DNA of 64,000 nucleotides, from positions 16,583,119-16,647,118 of the forward strand of contig ML677351.1 of NCBI GenBank assembly GCA_007922305.1, given 5' to 3'. The stretch is from Dermatemys mawii. Lineage: Eukaryota; Chordata; Testudines; Dermatemydidae. The notes beneath the pieces were generated by a model. It saw only the letters and a list, made by a program, of their open reading frames with translations. It ran no database searches and was not told the origin of the DNA. Positions 47,431 to 57,829 of the stretch are shown here, one piece after another. How positions within the stretch are numbered: the stretch's first letter is position 1; each line of letters starts with the position of its first letter. The translations under genes were made by a program, and so were the position numbers.

Positions 47431-48369
47431 ACTTTTTAAAATTGTTTTCGACAAAACCGATTCAATACTATGAAGAGATTTAAAGACTGGGTCCAGATAC
47501 TTCGTGAACATCAAAAAACTGCGGGGGAGTTGTTATGTTTTACCTGCTTATCTCTCAGTTCAAAAAGCCCCATTGTGGTATTGCAAAATGTATATGTATA
47601 AAAGCAAATATAGGAAATTGTTTGCATCCAACACTGAAAGAGTGTCCTCTGCAGTTATGTGCAGGATGGAGTATAGGACAACAGAGAAGGTGACTGGATG
47701 CCTGAGGCTCAGCCTGCCACTCTAGCACCAGTTCTGAAAATAACATTCCATTTGTTAATAAAATACACTGTGCCTGCCACTAGTGATAAGGCCAAAGAAT
47801 TTTGCCACTGTCAATCTATATAAGCTTAAAAAATGAATTTAAAAAGTACAGTGGCCCTGTTGATTCTCTCAGTGGGCTGCATATTTTGAGTAATACATCA
47901 TTGAATCAACACCATTTCAGCTTCAAGGTGCTGTAACTCCATTTGTTTGCAATGGCAAGTAGACTATACTGTGAAATTGTTCATGTCAGGGGTATGACAC
48001 CCTCCTGGAAAAACAGACTTTATGGAGGGCGGGGGGAATATATAATGCAGTTCTTTGTACTGATACTTCATCTGTGGAGACCTTAGATCAAATCTTATAC
48101 ATAGGAACTGAAATAAATTAGGTCTGTTTTATTCCTAACTCAACTTTGTGGATCATGCAATACTATTTTCTAGTTTGGCATTATTAGAAAAAGTCTTTTG
48201 ATGAGCCCACAATTAAAACAGTATAGCCCATGGAAGTGATTATGAACATCCCTTTATAAATCATAAGTTCCCAGTGCCAGAACATATAATAATTCAACCT
48301 AGTGCTATTGAGGGTGAAATTCTACCTGCAAGCACACAGTCTGAATAAACAGCATTATGTGGGGAACTT

Positions 48370-48510
48370 GGCCCAGTAACTTTCTCTCTCTGACTGTTTT
48401 CTCATCCGTATAATTGGAATCCTAATGCTTCCTTACTTTATAGATGTCAAAGCTTAATTAATGTTTGCAACGTGCTTGATCTTGGATTGAAGATGATAAT
48501 AATATGAAGT
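48370..48510 (+). repeat. MIR-type SINE tail fragment
   Basis: Phrases gactgttttctcatccgta, aattggaatcctaatgc and gcaacgtgcttgatcttgga follow the core-to-tail order of MIR-like SINEs. The head is missing. Confidence 0.45.
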
Positions 48511-50444
48511 TTCCGTAGAGTAGGGTAGGACAGCTAGGTTTATGGGCTGGGGAGCTGAATGTTAAAATTAGAAGCGAAGGGAAAAACACTCGTCAGTTTG
48601 CTCAATAAGCATTTGCTAACGCACAGAGCCTAAAGAAGCCCCATCCTCTACCAACTTAATCTATGGTAGTGCTGCCCATTTGCAACGTAAGCAGCTGGTC
48701 AAAGTTTGGAGCCATGGAGTTGTTCCAGTTGGAAATAGAAATTAATGGAGTGTGGTGGTGTTGTTATTTTTTTTAATATATGCAATCTTATTTATAAATA
48801 CAAAATCCTGTGTCTCAGAACATAGAAGGAATCAAGAACAAAAAGTTAGTTCTTAATTTACAGCCCGGAAGACTTGCTAGCCAACACCATATCCAAAAGC
48901 AGTCGTTCTGGCTTTTTTTCCAGGATCATATTGTGCCTACAGGCTCTTGCTTAGCTTTCTTGCCTCTGCACCTTCTCTATTATTGTCTGTTTTCAGCGTT
49001 TGTGTGACACACCCATCCCACCCTGTAATCAGGCAAAAGCTCCTGGCAGGTTCACACCCACCCACCCTGTTTTAGGTAGGGGTTTATGCCTATAATTATG
49101 TTAATTGATCATTGTGAACTCCCTTCAATCTTAATGGCATTTTAACTCACAACAAGGTTTTACCTATCTTACAACTGTATCCAATTTATCTAAGTTTTTC
49201 TAATAGCACCTGTCACCCTGGTATCTAATCACTGGTAAGTCCAGAATGCACATTCACTCAGAACAGCATAATGGATTCAGGAGATTCTGCCCTCAAGCTA
49301 CTGCTGACACTAATTGCCTGGGGCAGATTTTAAGTCTCTCATTCAAATGGGAAATGGGCTTAAATAGAACTTTTGAATCCAAAGCTCAGGTTTTTTTTTC
49401 AAGAAAAGTACTAATTTGAATCCCTAGATCCATGTTTTTGATTACAGTTAAATCCCAAAGCAGACGAGGCCTATTTGGGGTTGGATGCAGCTGAAATCTC
49501 AAAAGTTGCTATGTCAAAGTTTTTGCTCAAGTTGGTAGAATGGATAAGATTCTAGTTTGATAGTAAGAATATTCTACCATGAAAGAGAGCAAAAAGTCAT
49601 TAAATGATCTGACTTACTAAGATCACTGTCACTTTGGCTAAAATAATGAAAGAACAGTTCATGAAATTTCAGTAAGGTAGAATCCAAGACCTAGTCACTT
49701 GCATTGATTCTACCTCAAATGCAACTAAATCTGAACCTAATCTCATTCTAGATTAATACCTTGCTGCTACTACTACTGCCCAAATCCAGCTTGAAACACA
49801 TTCAGGATGCCATGAGCCTGATGCTGTTCTCGAATACAATTTCACCCCTGATTCTAGTTGAGTTACTCCTGACTGGCTTTGTAAGGAAGAAGAGAATTAG
49901 GCTTTACATTGTTGTTTTTCCTAAACTGTGGTAAAGCTGTTGCAATGTAAATCAGTGTGCTGTTGCCTTGTGGGCCTTGTTTTCTGGAATAATCTGTTGG
50001 ATTAAACAACTGCAGCACCAGAGATAGAAACCCAGCCTTTTGTTGTCCTGTTCTCCTTAAAAATTCAGAGCTTGAGTTTAATCTCATTGACACTTGTAAC
50101 TTCTGGGAAGTTAATGGAGTTACACAGACATAAAACTGGAATAAAGGTGATCAGAATCAAAACCTGTTTGTTACTAGTTAAATAAGCAAAACTGACTTTT
50201 TTGCCATTTTTAACATTTTTTGTTGAAATTAAAAACAAATATGGAGTAAGGTTGGATAGTTTAAAAAATTGGGAAATGCTCAAGTTATATTTCTTGCAGC
50301 ATCCGCCTGAAATCTTTTTTTTTTTTTGTATATACATTTAGTATATAAACATATTTAACTGATCAGGAATATAAAATATACTGCAGGTTACGTGATCAAG
50401 ATAACATTACATTATGAACATTATTTTTTTGCATTTCCTGACAG

Positions 50445-50534
50445 GCTCCCTCTCTCTCTAAGTGATGCTAAGAACAGAGAGTTATGTCTTGAAAAACTTG
50501 GCACAGGCAACATTGAGTTGATGCTGGTAATAAG
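50445..50534 (+). CDS. Candidate 90-bp internal coding exon, gene not recognised
   Basis: A plausible acceptor (tttcctgacag, with a T-rich tract and a ctgac branch-like site) ends at 50444. A strong donor (aag followed by gtaagt) starts at 50535. Only one of the three plus-strand frames is open between them; the other two hit stops early. The open frame starts at 50446 and begins LPLSLSDAKNRELCLEKLGT, then continues GNIELMLVI with a split last codon (AG before the donor). Length 90 is a multiple of three and both splice phases are 2, so skipping would keep frame. The composition is protein-like (charged and helix-forming, no low complexity), and no repeat was recognised in the segment. I could not name the gene, and no partner exon was found in this window, so this is a prediction only. 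Confidence 0.4.
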
Positions 50535-50539
50535 GTAAG

Positions 50540-51230
50540 TGTTTTGAACAGCCCCAATTCTCAAAGGTATCTCTTCCCAGACTGGTAAGTTGGTTTACAG
50601 CATTGGGGCCCTTCTCCACTCCTCAGTGTTGTATGCCCATAGTTATAATGACAGAAAACTCTCAATTCTATCTGTGACTGGTCAAGAAACTCTGCTGCAT
50701 CCTCTGACAGACCTGGCCACTTATTTGTGACATAAAAAAATGATTTTTGCAGCTCATAACTAGAGCTAGGCAGGAATTTTCCTAAACTGGTTTTATCAGA
50801 AAATGCCAATTTATAAAAATGGAAACATTTCATGGAAATCGTGTGGTCTCCACAAACTTCCATGGAAACAAAAGAAGGGTTCCTGGCTGGAGCTAGGGCT
50901 TTAAGGTGCTAAGACACACTCTCCACTATGTGGTAGAGAGCCTGGAGGTTGTGCAGTCAGGAGTCTTTCAGCCTTAGTAGCCTTAGATAAAGCCAAGGCT
51001 TTCAGGGCTTGCAGGATCCCTGTTCTACAGTAGAGGACTCCCCCAGGGTTGGGGGGTGGGAGGAAGCTGGCTGCCCCATTTCATTTTTGGGAAAAAGGCA
51101 TTATTTTTGTTTAAAAAGAGACCTGCTCAGCATTTGCTTTATATGGGAAATTTTGGAACGTCTAGTGTTCAAAATGTTGGAATTTCCTGTAGAACAGTGC
51201 GAAGGGATGACACCTGACATCAGGCCTGAG
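50540..51230. other. Unannotated stretch downstream of the candidate exon
   Basis: No gene or confident repeat. 50757-50870 (agagctaggcaggaatttt ... ccatggaaac) may be a decayed arm of the AGAGCTGG-type AT-rich palindromic repeat seen at 57160. Confidence 0.35.
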
Positions 51231-51234
51231 AGGG

Positions 51235-51790
51235 TAAGTTAGGCCAATTAACCTTAGGTTTCAAATGGAGGTGACCCAGGGAGTCCTAACTGCTGACGAA
51301 GTCCAGCTGAGGGGAGAGTTGGGTGGAATTTATAAAGAGAGGAAGTTGTTTGGCTGTAAGGAGGAAAACCCTGTAGTCATACTCCTGGATTCAAGGGGGA
51401 AAAGTGGGAAGGAGTAGTAGGGGCTGGGTGAGTAAAAGCCCTGAGCTGCCGCATTGAGAGTCCATGGGCTGCAACCCAGTGTAGAGGACGGGCCCAGGTT
51501 ACCCTACTAGTCACTGTTGGAATGACAAACTAGAGATAGCCCATTTGGTGATGGCTGGAAACAGACTTTGATACCCTGGAAGATGGGAGAACTTTTATGT
51601 GACTAAGCTGGAGGACTAAGCCATGAAGAGGAAAGTGTGGAAGCTCCCAGAGCAAGAGGCCACAGAATAAGGAAGGGGAAGAATGGGCTGTATAGCTACA
51701 AGAAGGGGTGTCAAAGCAGGTGTCCAAGCTAATTGCCTGGAGGACCAACTGAGAGGTGTTGCCAAGTGGTGAGCAGAACAATCTCCATTA
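51235..51790 (+). repeat. LTR-like interspersed repeat
   Basis: The segment begins near taggccaattaaccttagg and has a tttataaagagaggaag phrase, similar to a TATA box followed by a leader, and ends near gtgttgccaagtggtgagc. It shares start and style with 2335-3083. No coding frame for viral proteins was seen. Assignment to an LTR class is inferred. Confidence 0.35.
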
Positions 51791-51794
51791 CAAA

Positions 51795-54675
51795 CAAATT
51801 CTGAGTTTTGATCAGCTATACACAAAACTAGGAATGAAGCCACAAACCCGGAAGAAACTTCAGTTAATGCAAAATACAAAAATTGTTTAACAACATGGGC
51901 CCCAATGAACATATCAATGTTGCCCCCACTGCACTGTCTCACTAATGAACACAGAACCCAGTTCAAGATCTGTGTCCTAATATTCTAAGCCTTCTGTAGA
52001 ACTGGTTATAGCTAGGAATTACCCCTCCCTTTACCACCATGGCCTACCACTACCGCTATGTTTTACCAGAACTGTGACAGTGAGGGATGCGGGGGAGGGG
52101 AAAATGGACTTTCACAGAAGATGGACCTAAACTGGGGAATTTGCTGTAGACAATGTTCCTAAGGTGCTAATAAATATATAATTCAATTCTACCTAGCTTT
52201 CCTTCAATAATTTCTTTACAGGCACTGTACACCACCCAAACAAACCAACCAAGGTCACTTGTCAAGCTATTTCTCCTACAGGCTGGGAAAACAGGAAAGA
52301 GATCATTGTTTTTTCTTCACAAATATTTATCTGAGTACCTTCCATGAAGTGTTAACTAAAAGTGTTGGGACAGACAATTTTGACTCGTACATAATTTATG
52401 ACACTGCATTTCATAATTGTTCCCAGTTTATAGTATGCCTAATTAGAGATCATAAGTGAAATCAAGTATATTAATTTGGTGGTATGAATATTGTTAGTAA
52501 GGAGGTAACTGATTAGACATGACTTTACTTCCATTCTGAATATATGGTCATGAGTGTCTTATTTTTGGGGAATGTTTGCACTCAGAATAGTGTGGTATCT
52601 TTACAATGGGCTATGTATGTTGATAGCATTGTGGATGATACTGTTTGTTTCCTGACATGTTAGGTATAGTAGAATTGTAACTTAAAAAAAAATCCATTAT
52701 GTTTACAAAAAGATATTGGACTTTATTTACAACAGTTGGTGATATCATGTATTCCTTCAATGGGAGCTATATGGACTCAGCTGGAGGATAAAGTAGTACT
52801 AATTTCATATTATTAATCACAATGAGTACTGTGTGGGCAGACCTTTCGACCCATGGAGCCCCATTGATGATAATGGGTCTTATTTCAGGATTGGAACTAT
52901 GCTTCTGTAACTGTGTGTACTAAGACACTTAGAAAATACGGGTATAAAGAAAGGTTATGAATAGAAACTCCTTAGAACTACATGGTTGCCCTGTAGCCCT
53001 GTGACTGACATACGTTTGCAATTATGTAGCTATTTTTCACTAGAAATAAAATATTCAACTATGAGAACCTGTAATTTGGGAGGGGCAGGGTTAATTACTT
53101 TTCCAGCAGGGTAAAAACAGTTTGCAAAAGGGGAAGGAGAGACTTTGTTAGTATTGACTGTGTGAGATAAGGGAGGAGAAGCTAAGTCAGCTGCTGTATC
53201 TGCAGACTACAGACTAAAGTATCTTTAAAAAATGAACACCTTCTAGAAGCTTTGGATGAACAAATACCTTAATTTGGTCTACAGACATAGGGTAACCTAG
53301 GGGAGAGGACTGAGACAAACCAGTTGTTCAGCATGTAACATGGCATGTAAATTGGTTACTCTGTTTGTATTTTCCCTAGAAGAGAGAGTTGAAGCAAACC
53401 AATTAGGCAAAGTAATGGTGACAGATCAAGTTATTGTACTTTTGGTCAGGTGATCTGGAATAGGTTAGCTAAGGAGTTAAAAAGGAGGGGAAAGGACAGA
53501 ATTATACACACTACAGCTGTACATGCTGCTTGGTTCAAGCAGAGACACTCTGATATGCCATTATAGCAGGATGCTGTTAAGAACCAATGTAGCTACCTAT
53601 GCTATACTTGCAAAATAAAAAAGCTATGAAATGTATCTAATGTATAAATCAGGTGACGCTACCTAGGTATTACGTACATCCATTTCAATACTCAGTGGAG
53701 CATGCTTAATTTTTTCAAAGAAGCCATAAATGGTGTGTGTGTCGGGGGGGAAGAGAATTGCTGCTGTGGGTCCTCTTCTGGTAGAAAATTTGTGGAGTGA
53801 CTCCCTCCTGACCCTTGGTTTTTACAGGGAGTGTCGGGTGATCGGAGGAGGGGTAGTGAGAAGCTGTGTCCGCAGTTCACTGCACTCTGGCTATTCTCTG
53901 GTTCCAGTGGTCCCCAGGTTGCTCTAACTTACCCAGAGATGTTTGGCAGAGCTCAGAATAAAGATAGAAAGCAACTTTTATCCTCCCCACCTGCTTTCTG
54001 TTCCTGCAATAGGCCCAAGAATAGAGCAATGCAGTCAATATTTATCGGAAATGTCATTTTTGGAAGCTTTGACATTTCTAAATTTCAGTCCACACACAGT
54101 AGCAATTTTATCTTTGCTAGTTCTGCTTTTCGAGTCATTGCTGAACTTCCTGATCATTCTACTTACTGATTAAACATACGCTGGCAGTAATCATAAAATA
54201 GGTATAGTTTCTCAAAAGTGTAGTGATAACAAGAGTTCATAGACTATCAAATTTTGGAGCTGTCCCTTGAGGATACTGATAGAAATGTGTAAGGTCATGA
54301 CCGACTTGATGGTGTAGTTAGAAATTTCTGCTGAACATTAAATATGTTATCTTTCTCATCACTGTTGGGCTATTAAGGAAACTGAAGAACATCACTTGGT
54401 GTCAGGAGGATGGCAAGAGAAGGAATATAAGAATGCTTCAAGAAAAGGTCAAAAGCAAAACAAAAAATAAGAGCTGTCTTCAATTGCTCAGGGCTATACA
54501 GTAATACAGCTTTTTAGGCACTGATTCCTATGATTAATATTTAGAATGACCTCAGACCCTGCTGTTGCTTTCAACACTATATAGCCAATATAGTATAAAA
54601 GTATATAGATGATGAAGATGACACACAAATGCAACTACAATAACTTGAGATTATTCCAAAAAGGCACATGACCTC
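51795..54675. other. Mostly unannotated stretch
   Basis: No gene is supported. 53060-53640 contains an AATAAA (near 53615) and LTR-style phrasing but no edges. 52835-52890 has cccattgatgataatggg, a relic of the CATTGAAGTCAATGG-type palindromes. Frames of 65-112 codons at 53730-54173 overlap in different frames and match nothing known. Confidence 0.35.
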
Positions 54676-54714
54676 AGATTTAGGCCCCAGTTTAGCAAAG
54701 CACTTAAGTACATG

Positions 54715-55901
54715 CAGGGCCGATGCAAGGATATTTTGCACCCTAGGCGAAACTTCCACTTTGCACCCCTCCTCCGATGTCCAGCCCCCACCTTCCTACA
54801 GATAAGTTCCCCCTCCAGGGGCCCAGATGTTCATAAAGTGCAAGGAGCATGGGGGGCTGCAAAGAGGGGGATTGTATGGAGGCTCTTCCAGGGAGTGAAA
54901 GTGGCAGAGAGGGGGTGCATGGGATTGTTGCAGAGGGTGAAGGTGACCGAGGGGGTGGGGGTGTAGTGAGAGGGAAGAGATTGAACAGAAGTAAAATGGG
55001 CTTGTTGTAGGGGGTGCAATGGCAGGGAGGGGTTTGCACAAGGGAGGAGTGGACAGAAGGGAGATGGCAGATGGGGGCTGGGGGTCCTGAGGTTGAGGCA
55101 GGGGTGAAGGTGACCGTGGCTGAGTGGGGGTTGCCGGGTGGAGGTTGCCCAGAGGCAAAAGTGGCAGGACAGGGTGGGTTGTTGGGGCAGAGGGTGCACA
55201 GGGGAGAAGGTAGCTGGTCGGTAGGTGTTGGAGGGGGTGGCGCTGGCTGGAGGAGGGGTGCCTGGTTTGCTCCCACATATACCATTCCCCAGGCCAGGGA
55301 CTGGACCTGCCCACTCCTCGGCACTCCACGGGCCTGTGCAGCGCCTCGTGGCCTGGCTAGGTATCTTGCAGGTGGAGTAAACATCCAGCTTCTCCAGCTT
55401 CCTGGTCTGAAGAGCAGAGTGCAGCTGCGCCACCTTCTCCGCACCGCAGGCTAAGCCGGGCTCCCCAGGGCTCTCAGTGGCGGTGATGGCGGCAGCCCCA
55501 GGAGCGGTGGGGAGCCCAGCTCGGCCCACAGTACGGGGAAGAAGATGCAGCTGCTAGTGCTAGATCCTCCCCTTCCCCGCCGCCAGTTGCTCCCCCTGGC
55601 GGGAATACTTTAACTGAAGGAAAAGGTGAGGACTGGCCTCAGGGATGACATGGAGCCCGGCTTGGCCCACAGCGTGGGAAGAAGGCACAGCTGTTGAGCG
55701 CTAGTCCCTCCCCTTCTCCGCTCAGCCATCGGCTGCTCCCCATGGGACTGGCCATGCCACGGGCGGCCTCTCTGGAGCTGTGAGCTAGGGAGCAGCGGCA
55801 GCCTTGTGCTCCGCTGTTCAAAAAATATTGGGGGGGGGCACCCCCAGCCACTTGGCACCTTAGGTAGCCACCGAGTTCACCTAGTGGTTGCTCTGGCCCC
55901 G
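54715..55901. mobile_element. hAT-like element (about 1.19 kb), GC-rich and purine-skewed
   Basis: The left end cagggccgatgcaagg and the right end gttgctctggccccg are diverged inverted repeats of the CAGGGCCGGTGCA type. The 8-bp flanks agtacatg (54707-54714) and attacatg (55902-55909) differ at one base, supporting a hAT duplication. The first half of the interior is a long G-rich purine block with repeated ggtgaaggtgaccg phrases; the second half is GC-rich with a gaacagcggagcacaagg-type inverted segment. Several long frames cross it on the minus strand (up to 233 codons at 54743-55444), but they are Pro/Ser/Thr low-complexity frames forced by the skew and are not genes. Confidence 0.7.
54860..55260 (+). 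repeat. G-rich imperfect minisatellite inside the hAT element
   Basis: Units of about 30-50 bp recur with the pattern gagggggtgca...gattgttgcagaggg...gtgaaggtgaccgaggg. The phrase gtgaaggtgaccg appears near 54938 and again near 55103. The plus strand is almost free of C-runs, so it has strong G skew and G-quadruplex potential. Confidence 0.5.
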
Positions 55902-55937
55902 ATTACATGCTTAAATTCTATTGCAGTCAATGGGACT

Positions 55938-56720
55938 TGTCATAATCATACAGTAACCTAGAATTCCTGATTGCCTGTAAGGGGTTAAGAAGCTAAAAGG
56001 AACCTGGGGGCACCTGACCAAATGGACCAATGGGGGCCCAAGATGCTTTCAAACCTGGGGGGAGGGAAAGTGCTTTTGTCTGTATCTCTTGTTCGCTTTG
56101 GGGATTGCAAAGGAGGCAGACCCATTTCTTCTCTCCATCTATCTATAACCTTTCTAAACAGAAATTAATAATTTAGCCAGGCAAGGCTGTAGCTTATATT
56201 TGTTTTTTCACTTGTGAATTTCTCAGGTTTTTGAGACATATCCTGTTTTCTCTGTACATTGAACTCAGTGGTGTGGGTTGGGGGGAGAATTCCTCTGTGG
56301 TATGGGTTTTTCTTTGAGTCTTTTTGTGATTGAAAATGTTTTTCCACTGATTCCTATAGAGATTTTGTTTCTCACCTTTTCCTTTTCCTTTTAAGAATCT
56401 GACTGATTTTTTTTTCATTGTGTAGATCCAGGCTTTTGGGTCAGGCTTACCTAATACGATTGGTGAGGGTTTTTTCCTCAGGCCTTTCCCAGGGAGGGGA
56501 GTATAGGTTGGGGGTGGTTGGAAAGAGAGGGGGCTCCAAGTGGCCCTGTTGCTAGTTCTTGGGGTACGCTTGGTGGTGACAGCATATTGTTCCAGACACA
56601 GGAGAAACATGTGTCTTGGGGAAATTTAAACCTAAGCTGGTAAAATAAGCTTAGGGGGTCTTTTCATGCAGGTCCCCACATCTGTATCCTAGAGTTAAGA
56701 GCGGAGAAGGAATCTTGACA
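55938..56720. mobile_element. Solo LTR (783 bp) with 5-bp TSD
   Basis: The element starts TGTCA (tgtcataatcatacag) and ends TGACA (aatcttgaca), giving the TG...CA termini and short inverted repeat of retroviral-type LTRs. The 5-bp flanks are GGACT at 55933-55937 and GGACT at 56721-56725. The body (ctgtaaggggttaagaagc, cacctgaccaaatggacc, gccaggcaaggctgtag, tcatgcaggtccccacatc) matches a turtle LTR I recognise from experience. No internal viral genes are present on either side, so this is what remains after recombination between two LTRs. Transcription orientation is not determined. Confidence 0.85.
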
Positions 56721-56909
56721 GGACTTAAAGATGTATGTAAGTGTTTAGCCGAATCAGGTCCTCATAAAGATCGTTGAAGCAACTAGAGTTGCCAGGATAA
56801 TGCTCAGTAGGCTAGTCACCTGGTGTGGCCTAGCGATTTATAGATGTGGTACTTCCTCTGAAAGCATTAAGCCTGATGGAAGAAAAGCTTCAGTTGTATC
56901 CTTATTCAA

Positions 56910-57006
56910 GCCGCAATTCAATATGTACCCAAGTTTAAGCATGTGAGTAGTCCCATTGAAGTCAAAGCTAGGTGCATGCTTAAGTACATTTCTGAATTAG
57001 GGCCTG
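56910..57006. repeat. Ancient palindromic repeat relic
   Basis: Arms aagtttaagcatgtgagtag and ggtgcatgcttaagtacat surround cccattgaagtcaaag. It is a second member of the family split at 54680-56775, lying just outside that nest. Confidence 0.6.
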
Positions 57007-57078
57007 AAAGAAGGAGGTGCCACGGTTTCTAGAAGTGGACAGGTTTTTTTCCTCTCTTATATAAGAGCATCAATTTAC

Positions 57079-57106
57079 AAAAAAAAAAAAGAAAAAAAGA
57101 AAAAAA
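57079..57106. repeat. A-rich tract
   Basis: About 28 bases that are all A except for two isolated G residues. No SINE body was seen upstream. Confidence 0.8.
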
Positions 57107-57159
57107 CCCTGTTAGAAAATGAAAATGCAGTAGTACTGAAGTTCTGAGAAGGAATAAAT

Positions 57160-57500
57160 AGAGCTGGCCTAAATTTTTCAGATAAAACTTTAATTGAAAA
57201 ATGCAGATTCAGAACACCCAAAATATTCCATGAATTTATGTTAAATTTGAATCTGCAAAATTATGTTGGGGTGGGGTTGTTTTGTTTTTTCAATTTCATT
57301 TTGACAGTGTCTGGACAACTTTTTAAAATTCAAAATGGCTTTCCATTTCAAGATGTACTTTCTTTAAAATAAATGAATATTTTGTTTCAGCTGAAACAAA
57401 ACACTTTGTCTGACCCAAAGCAAATTGTATTAAACTTATCAGTTTGTTGAAAAATGAAACTTTCATTTTGGGGGGAGCCCAAAACAAACTTTAATTTACA
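57160..57500. repeat. AT-rich palindromic repeat of the AGAGCTGG type
   Basis: The sequence begins agagctggcctaaatttttc and consists of long complementary tracts of aaatgaaactttcatttt and ttcaatttcattttgac type. A related fragment starts at 61597 and probably others at 50757 and 18790. It looks like a decayed palindromic MITE; ends and target duplication are not resolved. Confidence 0.45.
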
Positions 57501-57521
57501 AGATTAAATCTTCATCTAAAG

Positions 57522-57824
57522 CAGGGGTTGGCAACCTTTCAGAAGTAGTGTGCTGAGTCTTCATTTATTCACTCTAATTTAAGGTTACATGTGCCAATAA
57601 CACATTTTAATGTTTTTAGAAGGTTTCTTTCTATAAGTCTATAATATAGAACTAAACTATTGTTGTATGTAAAGTAAATAAGGCTTTTAAAATGTCTAAG
57701 AAGCTTCATTTAAAATTAAATTAAAGCCCCCCCGGACCAGTGGCCAAGACCCAGGTAGTGTGAGTGCCACTGAAAATCATATCGTGCCGCCTTCGGCACC
57801 CGTGCCATAGGTTGCCTACCCCTG
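57522..57824 (-). mobile_element. hAT-family MITE, second copy of the 3092-3401 family
   Basis: Ends caggggttggcaacctttc and ggttgcctacccctg are inverted repeats. Internal phrases (gactcttcattt-like, ctataagtctataatatag, aactaaactattgttgtatg) are the complement of those at 3092-3401, so the copy is in reverse orientation. The flanking 8-mers atctaaag and gcctagag agree at five positions and differ by three transitions, a decayed duplication. Length 303 bp, non-coding. Confidence 0.85.
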
Positions 57825-57829
57825 GCCTA

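Larger units (their letters stand above)
46405..50425. other. Mostly unannotated stretch with old relics
   Basis: Two small relics were recognised (47318-47430 and 48370-48510, listed separately). A T-tract of about 13 lies at 50315-50327. Frames of 63-100 codons match nothing I know. Confidence 0.4.
54680..56775. repeat. Old palindromic repeat split into three pieces by two later insertions
   Basis: The pieces are about 54680-54714, 55910-55937 and 56726-56775. Read in order and without the insertions they give gcaaagcacttaagtacatg, then cttaaattctattgcagtc and aatgggact, then taaagatgtatgtaagtg and gccgaatcaggtcctc. That is the ordinary layout of the sauropsid palindromic repeat that reads 'caaagcacttaagcacatg...cattgcagtcaatgg'. 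The two insertions are a hAT element and a solo LTR, each with its own duplication, so the palindrome is the oldest of the three. Confidence 0.6.

Noticed and set aside
54743..55529. Long minus-strand open frames of 177-233 codons, rich in Pro, Ser and Thr
   Set aside because: Three overlapping frames are open at once because of the extreme G/C skew of a hAT interior. There are no domains, and the composition is low complexity.
55938..56720. Intact endogenous retrovirus around the LTR
   Set aside because: Only one LTR is present, with target duplications directly on both sides; no gag, pol or env sequence was seen.
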